This document shows, in pieces, positions 36,762 through 45,041 of a stretch of DNA of 64,000 nt (position 1 is the first letter of the stretch; each line of letters starts with the position of its first letter). This DNA comes from JABFWF01 sp035539135. Its GTDB lineage: Bacteria > Pseudomonadota > Gammaproteobacteria > Xanthomonadales > Xanthomonadaceae. The position numbers were made by a program, and so were the translations under genes. Below the pieces are notes generated by a model. The model had not been told where the DNA came from. It was given only the letters and a program-made list of their open reading frames with translations, and ran no database searches. The DNA is taken from assembly GCA_035539135.1 (NCBI GenBank), contig DATLJD010000009.1, positions 62,001-126,000 on the forward strand, read 5' to 3'.

Positions 36762-37307
36762 ATGGCGACCGGCGTCGACGCCGGCCTGCTGTGGGCCCTG
36801 CTGGGCGGCGTGGTGCTGCCGTTGTGGCTGCTGGCGGGCGTGGCCGACTACGCCTGCCACGCGCGCATGGACCTCGCCCACACCTCCGGCCGGCACGAGT
36901 CCGCGTTGCACCTGCTGCAGCTGGCGGAAATCGGCGTGCCGCTGCTCGCCTTCCTGTTCCTCGAGGTGACCGCGGCGACGCTGCTGCTGATGCTGGCCGG
37001 CGTCGCCGCGCACACCGTCACCTCGTGGCGCGACATCCGTTACGCCGCGGCGACCCGCACCATCCCCCCGCTCGAGCAGTACGTGCACAGCTTCCTCAAC
37101 GTGCTGCCCTGGCTGGCGCTGGCATTGGTGACGATCCTGCACTGGCCGGTGGTGACGGCGTTCGATGACTGGGGCCTGCGCTGGCGTGAACCGCCCTTCC
37201 CCGTCGCCGTCGTCGCCGGGGTGCTGGCCGCGTCGGCGGCGCTGGTGGTGCTGCCCGGCGCGTGGGAGTTCCTGCGCGCCAGCAGCGCCGCCAAGGCGTC
37301 CCGCTGA
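36762..37307 (+). CDS. Membrane protein with histidine-rich motif, unknown function
   Basis: 181 residues, about five hydrophobic segments. After the first helix comes a histidine cluster: YACHARMDLAHTSGRHESALH (His at about 32, 39, 44 and 48 with acidic partners), followed by LLQLAEIGVPLL, and later SWRDIRYA and PLEQYVHSFLN. The spacing resembles metal-binding helices of di-iron or heme membrane proteins, but no family was identified. It follows a four-helix protein with a two-base gap. Confidence 0.78.
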   Translation: MATGVDAGLLWALLGGVVLPLWLLAGVADYACHARMDLAHTSGRHESALHLLQLAEIGVPLLAFLFLEVTAATLLLMLAGVAAHTVTSWRDIRYAAATRTIPPLEQYVHSFLNVLPWLALALVTILHWPVVTAFDDWGLRWREPPFPVAVVAGVLAASAALVVLPGAWEFLRASSAAKASR

Positions 37308-37316
37308 AGCGTCGCG

Positions 37317-38021
37317 CTAGAGCACGTCGAGCAGCAGCGCGAGGTCGCCGACGAAGCCGCGGTAAGCCTGGTCGCGCGAGGCCGAATCGCGCTGGCGCAG
37401 CACGAAGGACGGATGCACGGTCGCGAACGCACGGGTGCCGTCGGCCAGCGCCTGCCAGGTACCGCGCTGGGCCATCAGGCGGAACTTCGTGCCAAACACG
37501 TTGCGCGCGGCGATGGCGCCGAGGCAGACCACCACTTCCGGGCGGACGCGCGCGAGTTCGCCTTCGAGCCAGATCCGGCACGCGGCCTGCTCGCCGGGGT
37601 TGGGGCTGCGGTGCAGGCGCGCCTTGCCGCGCCGCTCGAACTTGAAGTGCTTGACCGCGTTGGTGACGTAGAACCGGCCGCGGTCGATGCCCAATTCCTC
37701 CAGCGCGCGGTCGAACAGTTGTCCCGACGGGCCCACGAACGGATGCCCGCTGAGGTCCTCCTGGTCGCCGGGCTGCTCGCCGACCACCAGCACGCGCGCG
37801 CGTGCCGGGCCTTCGCCGAACACGGTCTGGGTCGCCGGCTTCCACAGCGGGCAACGCTTGCAGCCCATTGCGGCGTCGCGCAGCGCGGCGAGGCTGTCGT
37901 CCACCGGCTCCGGTGCGCTGCCGTCGGGCACCGCGCGCTTGCGGGCGCTCTTCTTCGCTGGTACGCGTTCGGCGGCCGCGCGTTTCGCGGGCGGTTTGCG
38001 GGGCGGCTTGCGCGTGGCCAT
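37317..38021 (-). CDS. udgX: UdgX-type uracil-DNA binding/cross-linking protein
   Basis: 234 residues. Seen: a basic Lys/Ala/Arg/Pro tail at 1-32, four cysteines for an iron-sulfur cluster (54, 57, 148, 166), the motif GEQPGDQEDLSG at 81-92 typical of UdgX rather than ordinary family 4 UDG, the R-loop RGKARLH with histidine 137, and HPS at 203-205. Known: Mycobacterium UdgX uses the R-loop histidine to bond covalently to the abasic sugar after uracil excision. The loop here reads KARLH instead of KRRIH but keeps the histidine. The Lhr helicase gene lies upstream on the same strand. Confidence 0.88.
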   Translation of the reverse strand: MATRKPPRKPPAKRAAAERVPAKKSARKRAVPDGSAPEPVDDSLAALRDAAMGCKRCPLWKPATQTVFGEGPARARVLVVGEQPGDQEDLSGHPFVGPSGQLFDRALEELGIDRGRFYVTNAVKHFKFERRGKARLHRSPNPGEQAACRIWLEGELARVRPEVVVCLGAIAARNVFGTKFRLMAQRGTWQALADGTRAFATVHPSFVLRQRDSASRDQAYRGFVGDLALLLDVL

Positions 38022-38070
38022 GGGGCATCTTCCGGCGCGCGGGGTGCAGGTGGCGTGCGGGCACCGGAAG

Positions 38071-38138
38071 GCAGCAGGGCAAGCTCCGCGCTACGGCAAA
38101 GCCGCGCCGCCTGCGTGGAGTGGCGCTTGCTCCGCTGC
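38071..38138. repeat. GTAG-type palindrome pair between lhr and udgX
   Basis: GGGCAAGCTCCGCGCTAC (38077-38094) and GTGGAGTGGCGCTTGCTCCG (38115-38134) are a diverged copy of the 32.2-kb element. It lies just after the lhr stop, between two same-strand genes. Confidence 0.75.
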
Positions 38139-38153
38139 GTCACACCCGCCTGA

Positions 38154-41100
38154 TCAGCGGCGCGCGCCAGCTTCCGGCGCGGGCACGCGATGGAACGCCG
38201 GCTCCGGCTCGCGCAGCAGCAGGCGGCGCGCGTGCCGTTGTTCGTCCGGCCGCAGCTCGGCGAGAAAGGCCACCTCGCCGGCGGCCAGCGTCGCCAGCGG
38301 CAGGCCGTCGCGGTACAGCACGCGCGCGCCCGGCTGCCGCGGCAGCTTGTCGCCGGCGACGATCGTGCCGACCAGGTTGAGCGGGTCCAGCGCGCTGACC
38401 GCGACCAGTTCGCCGTCGTGGGCGCGCCGGCGCACCTGGCGCAACGCGGCGACCGCTTCGGTCAATGCGAACTGTTCGCCCGACAGGCCGGCGATGAAAC
38501 GGCCGCCGCGTATCTCGCCTCGCGCTTCCAGACGGTGGTAGACGCGCAGCAGTTCGCGCCACGGCGGTAGCCATGGCGCCTCGCGCTCGAGCATGCGCCA
38601 GCACACCACGCCGTAGCGGCGCAGCAGGGTGCGGGCGACGTGTTCGACCAGGTCGGCGCGGGCGTCGGCGGCGGTCGCGTCCGATTCGAACGACGGGGAG
38701 AGCGAAGCATCGCGCCGCGTCAGCGTCCAGCGCCCGGCGTCCTCGATCCCGAACAGCGCGGCGCGGCGGCCGCGGCGGCCGAACGCGTGCGGGCGCTTGG
38801 CCTGCGGCACCAGCAGCGCGCGCAGGCCGGCGAAGCTGTCGCAGGTGGCGCGGCCGCGCGCGACCAGTTCGGCCAGCGCGTCCTCCAGCTCGGTCTGCAG
38901 CAGCCGCGCTTCTCCCGCCAGTTCGTCGAAGAACAGCGCGCCGTGCGCGCGCAAGGCATCGGCGACCTTCTGCGCGCGCGAGGACAGCGCCGGCTCGTCC
39001 TCGCGCTGGCCGGCGACCAGTTGCGTCCACGCCGCCAGCCGCCGCCGCGGCAGCAGCACGATCGGGGTCGCGCGCACCGGCGACGCCGCGCCGCGACCGT
39101 TGCCGTCCACCGGCGCGGCGCGCAGGCGCGTCCACGCGATCCGGCCGGCGGTGCACTGGTCGTCCAGCCAGGAAATCGCGTAATCGGACACACGCGCCGG
39201 CAGCAGCTCGCTTTCCCAGGCGCCGGCCGGCGCCTCGAAGCCTTCCAATTGCGCCAGCACGCCGGCCAGCGCGTCCGGGCCGCTGACCCGGGTCGCCCGC
39301 GACACCTTCTGCCAGTCGAGCAGGAAGCGCATGAAATCGCGCGGTTCGACCGGCTCGATCTCGCGGCGCAGCTTCCCGACCGTGTAGCGGTGGATGCGCG
39401 CGAGCAGGTGGCGCTCGCACCATTCCTCGCCGTCGCCGGCGAGCGCGGCGGGGGTGAAGCGGCCGCGCATCGCGTAGCCCTCGCCTTCCAGCTTGAGCAG
39501 CGCGAGGTCGACGTCGCCGCGCGCGACGGAGAAGGTCGCGGCGAGGGCCTCGGCGGATACGGGCCCCAGCCCGGTCAGGCGCGCGCGCACCAGTTCAACC
39601 AGCGCGTCCTCGCGCGTCCAGGCCTGGGCGAATTCGGCGGGCGGGTTGATCGCCGGCATGCGCGCCGCGCCGGGATGCAGCGCGTCGGCCAGCGCCAGGC
39701 GCTCCGCGGCCCACCACGCCGCGCCACCCGCCACGTCGATCCGGGTCGCGCGGTGCGCCTTGGCCAACTGCGCCAGCCAGCCGTCCCAGCCGCTGGCGAG
39801 CGCTTCCTCGGCGGCGACGCAACCCAAGCCCATCAGCGCCTCGTGCATCTCGTCGACGTTGCGCACTTCCGGCCACGCCTGCGCACGGACTTCCTCGATC
39901 GCGCCCGGGTCCAGGCGGCCGAGGTCGCCGGCCTGCGCCGCGTCGCCGTAGCCGCGGGTCTGCACCGCCTGGGTGCGGCGTTCCTCCAGCGGCGCGTCGT
40001 CGAGGAAGGCGTACGGACGCGCGTTGAGCGCCTCGGCGGCGAACGGCGACGGCGCGGTCAGGTCGCGCGCGGCGATCTCCACCTCGCCCGCTTCCAGCGC
40101 GCGCAGCAGCGCCAGCCAGCCCTCGGTGTCCATCGCCTCGTGCAGGCAGTCGTCCAGCGTCTGCGCGACCAGCGGGTGGTCGGGCACCTCGCGCTCGCCG
40201 ACGATGTTCTCCAGGCAGGCGACCTGGTCCGGGAACACCGTCGCCAGCAGGTCCTCGGACTTCATCCGCTGCAGCTGCGGCGCGACCTTCTTCCCGCCGA
40301 CGAAGCGCGGCAGCGCCAGCGCGGTGGTCGCGTTCCAGCGCCAGCGCGCGCCGAACAGCGGCGCGTCGAGCAGCGCCTGCACCAGGATGTGCTCGGCGGA
40401 GGACGAGTGCAGGTAGTGCGCGACCTCCAGCAGCGGGAAGCTGTGGCTGGTCGAGAGCGACAGCACGATCGCGTCCTCGGTCGCCGCCGCCTGCAGCTCG
40501 AAGTTGAACTTGCGGCAGAAGCGCTTGCGCAACGCCAGGCCCCAGGCGCGGTTGAGGCGGCTGCCGTAGGGCGTGTGGATCACCAGCTGGGTGCCGCCGG
40601 ATTCGTCGAAGAAGCGCTCCAGCACGATCCGCCCGCGGGTCGGCATCACCCCGGTCGCGGCGAGCTGGCGGGCGAGGAAGTCGAGCAGCTGGCGCGCGGC
40701 GTTGTCGTCGAGGCCGAGTTCGCCCTGCAGCCAGCGCAGGGTCGCGGCGACGTCGGCCGGCGCGAAGGCGCTGCCGCCCTCGCCGGGGACCAGCGCGGCG
40801 AGCGGCACGGTCGCGTCGCGATCCTGCGCGCAGGTCTCAGCCGTCGCAATGGTCGCCTCCGCAACGAAGCGATCCTCCGCCGCGCTGGCGTCGGCACTCG
40901 CGCCGCACAACCGCGCCGCGACTTCCTCGCGCAACCGCGACACGCCGACCGACAGCTCGTCGGTGCGCCCCGGCGCCTCGCCCAGCCAGAACGGGATGCT
41001 CGGCGGCGCGCCCTGCGCGTCCTCCACCCGCACCCGCCCGGCCTCCACCCGCAGGATCCGGTAGCTGGCGTTGCCGAGCTGGAAGATGTCGCCCTTCATG

Positions 41101-42689
41101 CTCTCGATGGCGAAGTCTTCGTTGACATTGCCGATCGTGGTGCCCTGCGGTTCCAGGATCACCGCGAAATCGCCGGTGTCGGGGATGGTCCCGCCCGAGG
41201 TCACCGCGGTCATGCGCCCGCCCTTGCGGCCGCGCAGGCGCTTGTGCACGGCGTCGCGGTGCAGGTAGCCGGCGCGGGTGCCGCGTCGCGTCGTGTAGCC
41301 CTCGGCGAGCATGCGCACGACGTCATCAAAGGCCTTGCGCGGCAGCCGCGCATACGGCCAGGCGCGGCGGAACCAGTCGTACAGCGCGTCCTCGTCCCAT
41401 TCGGCGGACGCGACCTCGGCGACGATCTGCTGCGCCAGCACGTCCAGTGGCGCCTCCGGCATGACCAGTGCGTCGAGCTCGCCGCGGCGCACGCAGTCCA
41501 GCAGCGCGGCGCATTCGACCAGCTCCTCGCGGGTGGTCGGGAACAGCCGGCCCTTGGGCGTGCCGCCGACGAAGTGGCCCGAGCGTCCGACCCGCTGCAG
41601 GAACGCCGAGATCGAACGCGGCGAACCGATCTGGCAGACCAGGTCCACGTCGCCGATGTCGATGCCGAGCTCCAGCGACGCGGTCGCGACCAGCACCTTC
41701 AGCCGGCCGCTCTTCAGGCGCTGCTCGGCGTCCAGCCGCAGTTCCTTGGCGAGGCTGCCGTGGTGCGCGGCGACGTGTTCGCGGCCGAGCTTCTCCGCGA
41801 GGTGGCGCGCGGCCCGCTCGGCCATGCGCCGGGTGTTGACGAAGACCAGTGTCGTGCGATGCGCCTCCACCAGTTCGGCGATGCGCGCGTAGACGAGATC
41901 CCAGTGCTCGTTCGACATCACGGTCTGCAGCGGCACCGGCGTCAGCTCCAGCGCCAGGTCGCGCGCGCGGGTGTAGCCGATGTCGACGATTTCGCAGTCG
42001 GGCGCGCCGTCCACCAGGTTGGCGGCGCCGACCAGGAAGCGCGCGACCTGGTCGATGGGCTTCTGCGTCGCCGACAGCCCGATCCGCGCCAGCCGCCGCC
42101 CGCACAGCGCCTCCAGCCGCTCCAGCGACAGCGCGAGGTGGCTGCCGCGCTTGCTCGCCACCAGCGCGTGGATCTCGTCGACGATCACCGTGCGGGTGCC
42201 GGCCAGCATCGCCCGCCCGGAGTCGGAACCGAGCAGCACGTACAGCGATTCGGGCGTGGTGACCAGGATGTGCGGCGGGCGCTTTCGCAGCGCCGCGCGC
42301 TCGGCCTGCGGAGTGTCGCCGGTGCGCACGGCGGTGCGGATCTCGACGTCGGGCAGCCCCTGCCGCGCGAGCTCGGCGCGGATGCCTTCCAGCGGCGCCT
42401 CGAGGTTGATATGGATGTCGTTGGACAGCGCCTTCAGCGGCGAGACGTAGACGACCTGGGTGGCGTCCGGCAAGCCATGCTCCAGCCCCTCGCGCACCAG
42501 CGCGTCGATCGCAGACAGGAACGCGGTCAGGGTCTTGCCCGAACCGGTCGGCGCCGCGACCAGGGTGTGGCGGCCGGATCCGATCGCCGGCCACGCCTGC
42601 GCCTGCGCTTCGGTCGGCGCGGAGAACGCGCCTGCGAACCACGCGGCGACCGCCGGGTGGAAGCCGGCCAGGGACGGGAATTGCGCCAT
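38154..42689 (-). CDS. lhr: Lhr-type ATP-dependent DNA helicase, full-length
   Basis: 1511 residues from the ATG at 42689; an upstream in-frame ATG at 42773 would add 28 residues with little family character. Seen: the N-terminal SF2 helicase core with Walker A APTGSGKT at 46-53 and DEIH at 171-174, VNTRRMAERAARHLAEKLG and QRVGRSGH in the second RecA domain, then the winged helix and Lhr-specific domain (to about residue 880), and a further 600 residues of C-terminal domain. Lhr translocates 3'-5' on single-stranded DNA. A uracil-DNA glycosylase activity has been reported for the E. coli C-terminal domain. udgX follows on the same strand. Confidence 0.95.
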   Translation of the reverse strand: MAQFPSLAGFHPAVAAWFAGAFSAPTEAQAQAWPAIGSGRHTLVAAPTGSGKTLTAFLSAIDALVREGLEHGLPDATQVVYVSPLKALSNDIHINLEAPLEGIRAELARQGLPDVEIRTAVRTGDTPQAERAALRKRPPHILVTTPESLYVLLGSDSGRAMLAGTRTVIVDEIHALVASKRGSHLALSLERLEALCGRRLARIGLSATQKPIDQVARFLVGAANLVDGAPDCEIVDIGYTRARDLALELTPVPLQTVMSNEHWDLVYARIAELVEAHRTTLVFVNTRRMAERAARHLAEKLGREHVAAHHGSLAKELRLDAEQRLKSGRLKVLVATASLELGIDIGDVDLVCQIGSPRSISAFLQRVGRSGHFVGGTPKGRLFPTTREELVECAALLDCVRRGELDALVMPEAPLDVLAQQIVAEVASAEWDEDALYDWFRRAWPYARLPRKAFDDVVRMLAEGYTTRRGTRAGYLHRDAVHKRLRGRKGGRMTAVTSGGTIPDTGDFAVILEPQGTTIGNVNEDFAIESMKGDIFQLGNASYRILRVEAGRVRVEDAQGAPPSIPFWLGEAPGRTDELSVGVSRLREEVAARLCGASADASAAEDRFVAEATIATAETCAQDRDATVPLAALVPGEGGSAFAPADVAATLRWLQGELGLDDNAARQLLDFLARQLAATGVMPTRGRIVLERFFDESGGTQLVIHTPYGSRLNRAWGLALRKRFCRKFNFELQAAATEDAIVLSLSTSHSFPLLEVAHYLHSSSAEHILVQALLDAPLFGARWRWNATTALALPRFVGGKKVAPQLQRMKSEDLLATVFPDQVACLENIVGEREVPDHPLVAQTLDDCLHEAMDTEGWLALLRALEAGEVEIAARDLTAPSPFAAEALNARPYAFLDDAPLEERRTQAVQTRGYGDAAQAGDLGRLDPGAIEEVRAQAWPEVRNVDEMHEALMGLGCVAAEEALASGWDGWLAQLAKAHRATRIDVAGGAAWWAAERLALADALHPGAARMPAINPPAEFAQAWTREDALVELVRARLTGLGPVSAEALAATFSVARGDVDLALLKLEGEGYAMRGRFTPAALAGDGEEWCERHLLARIHRYTVGKLRREIEPVEPRDFMRFLLDWQKVSRATRVSGPDALAGVLAQLEGFEAPAGAWESELLPARVSDYAISWLDDQCTAGRIAWTRLRAAPVDGNGRGAASPVRATPIVLLPRRRLAAWTQLVAGQREDEPALSSRAQKVADALRAHGALFFDELAGEARLLQTELEDALAELVARGRATCDSFAGLRALLVPQAKRPHAFGRRGRRAALFGIEDAGRWTLTRRDASLSPSFESDATAADARADLVEHVARTLLRRYGVVCWRMLEREAPWLPPWRELLRVYHRLEARGEIRGGRFIAGLSGEQFALTEAVAALRQVRRRAHDGELVAVSALDPLNLVGTIVAGDKLPRQPGARVLYRDGLPLATLAAGEVAFLAELRPDEQRHARRLLLREPEPAFHRVPAPEAGARR

Positions 42690-42810
42690 CGCGGCATTAT
42701 CCGCCGCGCTCGCGCGCGGCTCCTGAACGCCGCCGGCGCGTGTACCGAAGTCGAAGCGGATCTGCCCGTGCATCGGGGGAGGCTGGCGCGGCGCTGTCGC
42801 AGCGCGTGCG

Positions 42811-42991
42811 ACGGAGACGGGAGACGGGAGACGGGAGACGGGAGGCGGGAGAAGGGAGACGAGAGACGGAAGCCGGTAGCCGGTAGCCGGAAAGCGACAG
42901 CCGGGGGCGCGACGGGTGGGAGAGGTGGACAGGACCGTATGCGCCATGGATGGCGCATCCGAGCCTCCATGGACGGATTCACGGCGTGTCC
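42811..42991. repeat. GGAGACG heptamer array and adjacent GCGCCATGGATGGCGC palindrome
   Basis: The 373-bp gap upstream of lhr is mostly repeat. About eleven seven-base units (GGGAGAC, GGGAGGC, GGAAGCC, GGTAGCC) run from 42811 to 42890. Then an 8-bp stem ATGCGCCA/TGGCGCAT (42939-42958) and a second CCTCCATGGACGGATTCACG block end near 42991. No gene is seen here. The promoter for lhr should lie in this stretch but was not recognised. Confidence 0.8.
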
Positions 42992-43062
42992 TGACCGCCT
43001 CTCCCGCCCGCCGCGCCGGCCTAGCGGGCCATTGCGTGTGCTTCCGCTGCCCGGGCGGGCCA

Positions 43063-43593
43063 CTACGCCAGTTCAGCTTCCTCTATGCCGCGGATGCGAT
43101 GCGCCGCCAGCGCGTCGTGGTCGGGCACGCCGATGCCGTTGCGGTCGCCGAGCACGTAGTGGGTGACGTGCGGCGGCGGGCACGGCGGGAAGTCCGGCAC
43201 CTGCTCGGCCAGCAGCGCGTACAACGCGACCATGCCGGGCACCTGCACGTGCTCGATCACGCTGTAGCAGGCGACCGCGCCGTGCGCCGACGGCTTCATC
43301 TTGCCGAGCAAGTCGTAGCGATGTCCGCGTTGCACCCGCCAGTCGAGCCCGGCCAGGGTGATCTGCAGCGCCGGCTCGTCGAACAGCGCGCGCAGGCGCG
43401 GCCCCAGCGCGCGGCCGAGCACGGTGACGTGGAATTCGCGCTTGCGCCGCAGCCAGCGTCCGTCCAGCCGCACCCGCTGCGCCGACGGCGGACGCATCGC
43501 GTCCGGGTCCAGGCGCAGCAGCAGCGCGCCGGAGGCGGAGAACTGCGGCAGCGCGACCGGCGCCGCATCCTGCGTTTCGCCGAGCCTGCCCAT
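43063..43593 (-). CDS. 2H-phosphoesterase-like protein of unknown function
   Basis: 176 residues from the ATG at 43593; a TTG four codons upstream that overlaps the preceding stop is an alternative. Two H-x-T motifs are visible 87 residues apart, FHVTVLG (about 55-61) and PHVTHYVLG (about 141-149), each at the end of a predicted strand. This is the pattern of the 2H phosphoesterase fold (LigT/CPDase). The usual substrates are cyclic phosphates or RNA ends. The assignment rests on motif spacing only. The gene lies between a 59-residue protein gene and lhr on one strand. Confidence 0.72.
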   Translation of the reverse strand: MGRLGETQDAAPVALPQFSASGALLLRLDPDAMRPPSAQRVRLDGRWLRRKREFHVTVLGRALGPRLRALFDEPALQITLAGLDWRVQRGHRYDLLGKMKPSAHGAVACYSVIEHVQVPGMVALYALLAEQVPDFPPCPPPHVTHYVLGDRNGIGVPDHDALAAHRIRGIEEAELA

Positions 43594-43601
43594 GGCGCGG
43601 G

Positions 43602-43781
43602 TCAACGCTTGCGGTCGCCGCGATCGCCCTGCCCGGACACGACGGTGGTCTTCGCGTGCTGGCGGCGGTCCTGCGCCAGCGAGCGGCCGGCGTCATCCGA
43701 TTCCTTGAAGCGGCCCCGCTCGTCGCGACGCACGAAACGCACGTCGCCGTTGGGCTCGATCCGTTCGCGCTTGCCGGCCAT
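43602..43781 (-). CDS. Conserved 59-residue basic protein
   Basis: A short gene with AGGGAG eight bases before the ATG at 43781. The protein begins MAGKRERIEPNGDVRFVRRD, continues RGRFKESDDAGRSLAQDRR and ends GQGDRGDRKR. It is strongly charged, has no hydrophobic core and is probably disordered. I recognise the ERI-x-RFVRRDERGRFKES-D pattern as a widespread but uncharacterised small family of soil and plant-associated bacteria. Its stop overlaps a possible TTG start of the 2H-like gene. Confidence 0.85.
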   Translation of the reverse strand: MAGKRERIEPNGDVRFVRRDERGRFKESDDAGRSLAQDRRQHAKTTVVSGQGDRGDRKR

Positions 43782-43858
43782 GTTTCACTCCCTCGTCAAA
43801 ACCGTGTCCAGCATGCTGGAGCGCGCGCAATGAAGCCAGCGCGAAGCGACCGCCCGCC

Positions 43859-44056
43859 ATGACGCCACTCGACAAGCCCCTGCGCCGCGAACTCGACATC
43901 AACGGCCGTCCGTGGACGCTCACGATCGATCCCGAGCGCCTGAAGCTGGTGGAAAAAGGCCGGCGCAAGGGCGTCGAACTGGCCTGGCGCGACCTGGTCA
44001 ACGGCGACGCCGCGCTGGCGGTCGCGCTGCAGGCCTCGCTGGTCGACCTGCGCTGA
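43859..44056 (+). CDS. Small conserved-looking protein of 65 residues, unknown function
   Basis: Begins MTPLDKPLRRELDINGRPWT and ends AVALQASLVDLR, with the core ERLKLVEKGRRKGVELAWRDLV. No signal peptide, membrane segment or known motif. Coding potential is supported by typical codon use and by its neat position in the divergent gap from the 59-residue gene. It could be a small regulator; there is nothing firmer to say. Confidence 0.7.
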   Translation: MTPLDKPLRRELDINGRPWTLTIDPERLKLVEKGRRKGVELAWRDLVNGDAALAVALQASLVDLR

Positions 44057-44169
44057 ACGGCGCATCCGCGCCACCCTGCCCGCGCCTGAATGGGATCGCC
44101 GCGATTTACGCGGGCTTGATCGCCGCCGGACCAGCATCGGCCCGTCATCCCGCCAACAGGTGCACGATC

Positions 44170-44982
44170 ATGCTTCGTACCGCCACCCTGACCTTCGCCA
44201 TTTCCGCCGCGCTCGGCCTCGCCGGCGTCGCGCAGGCGCAGTCCACCACCCCGCCGGAAGATCCCACCAACGCGCAGCTCGAGCAGCAGACCGACGCCAA
44301 CGCGCAGGCCGCGAACGAGGACGCCAAGGACGCGAAGAAGTCGGCCAAGGACGCGCAGAAGGCGGCCGACGCGGCCACCGCCGACGACAGCATGGCCACC
44401 GACGTCACCGGCGCGCAGGTCGCCGCCGAGCAGGCGCAGGACGCCGCCGGCCAGGCCGACGCGGGCGCGCAACAGGCGCAGCAGGCCGACGCGGTCGCCA
44501 ACTTCGGCGTGAACAAGGAGGGCGCCGCGGACGCGTCCGCGGCCGGCGCCGCCCAGGCCAGCATGGGCGCGGACGCCGCCGCCAGCGCGCAGGACGCGGC
44601 CGCGCCGCAGACCCCGCCCACCACCACCGCCGAGGGCGACGCCACCATGAGCACCAATGCCGGCACGGCCACGGACACCGGCGCGACCACCGACACCACC
44701 ACCACCGCGGCCGACGCCAACGCCAACTTCGGTGCCGACGCCAACGCCGGCAATGCCGCGCAGGCCAGCATGTCGGGCGAGGTCAACGTCACCTCCAGCC
44801 CGGGCAACTCGATCAGCAGCAACTACCACGTCGACTTCGGCGCGCTGGACGCGAACGGCGACGGCAGCATCAGCCGCGGCGAGGCCAAGGGCAACCCGGA
44901 CCTGACCCGCGAGTTCAAGGTCGTCGACTCCAACCACAACGGCCGCCTGAGCCGGGACGAGATGAAGGGCTGGATCGACTGA
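44170..44982 (+). CDS. Secreted EF-hand protein with low-complexity Ala/Asp/Gln region
   Basis: 270 residues from the ATG at 44170. Signal peptide at 1-23 (ends VAQAQ). Residues 24-210 are low-complexity, rich in Ala, Asp, Gln and Thr, with KDAKKSAKDAQKAAD-type helical words and two related blocks, ANFGVNKEGAADASAAGAAQ and ANFGADANAGNAAQ. Two EF-hand loops are at the C-terminus: DANGDGSISRGE and DSNHNGRLSRDE. It probably binds Ca2+ in the periplasm or outside the cell. Role unknown. A GC-rich hairpin follows. Confidence 0.85.
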   Translation: MLRTATLTFAISAALGLAGVAQAQSTTPPEDPTNAQLEQQTDANAQAANEDAKDAKKSAKDAQKAADAATADDSMATDVTGAQVAAEQAQDAAGQADAGAQQAQQADAVANFGVNKEGAADASAAGAAQASMGADAAASAQDAAAPQTPPTTTAEGDATMSTNAGTATDTGATTDTTTTAADANANFGADANAGNAAQASMSGEVNVTSSPGNSISSNYHVDFGALDANGDGSISRGEAKGNPDLTREFKVVDSNHNGRLSRDEMKGWID

Positions 44983-45010
44983 GCCCCTGCTGTTCGCAAC
45001 ACAGCGAAGA

Positions 45011-45036
45011 CGACGCCCCGCGCTTGCGGGGCGTCG
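45011..45036. terminator. Hairpin between convergent EF-hand and monooxygenase genes
   Basis: A perfect 11-bp stem CGACGCCCCGC/GCGGGGCGTCG with loop GCTT, five bases from the stop of the minus-strand gene. There is no T-run on either side, so termination efficiency is uncertain, but the position fits a shared bidirectional terminator. Confidence 0.65.
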
Positions 45037-45041
45037 CCGTG

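Noticed and set aside
38640..43166. Very long open frame on the plus strand opposite lhr (about 1500 codons)
   Set aside because: Antisense to a complete Lhr helicase; the product is rich in Arg, Gly, Ala and His with no domain, as expected from high GC. Similar antisense frames opposite M48, glnS, lptD and the POT gene were rejected for the same reason.
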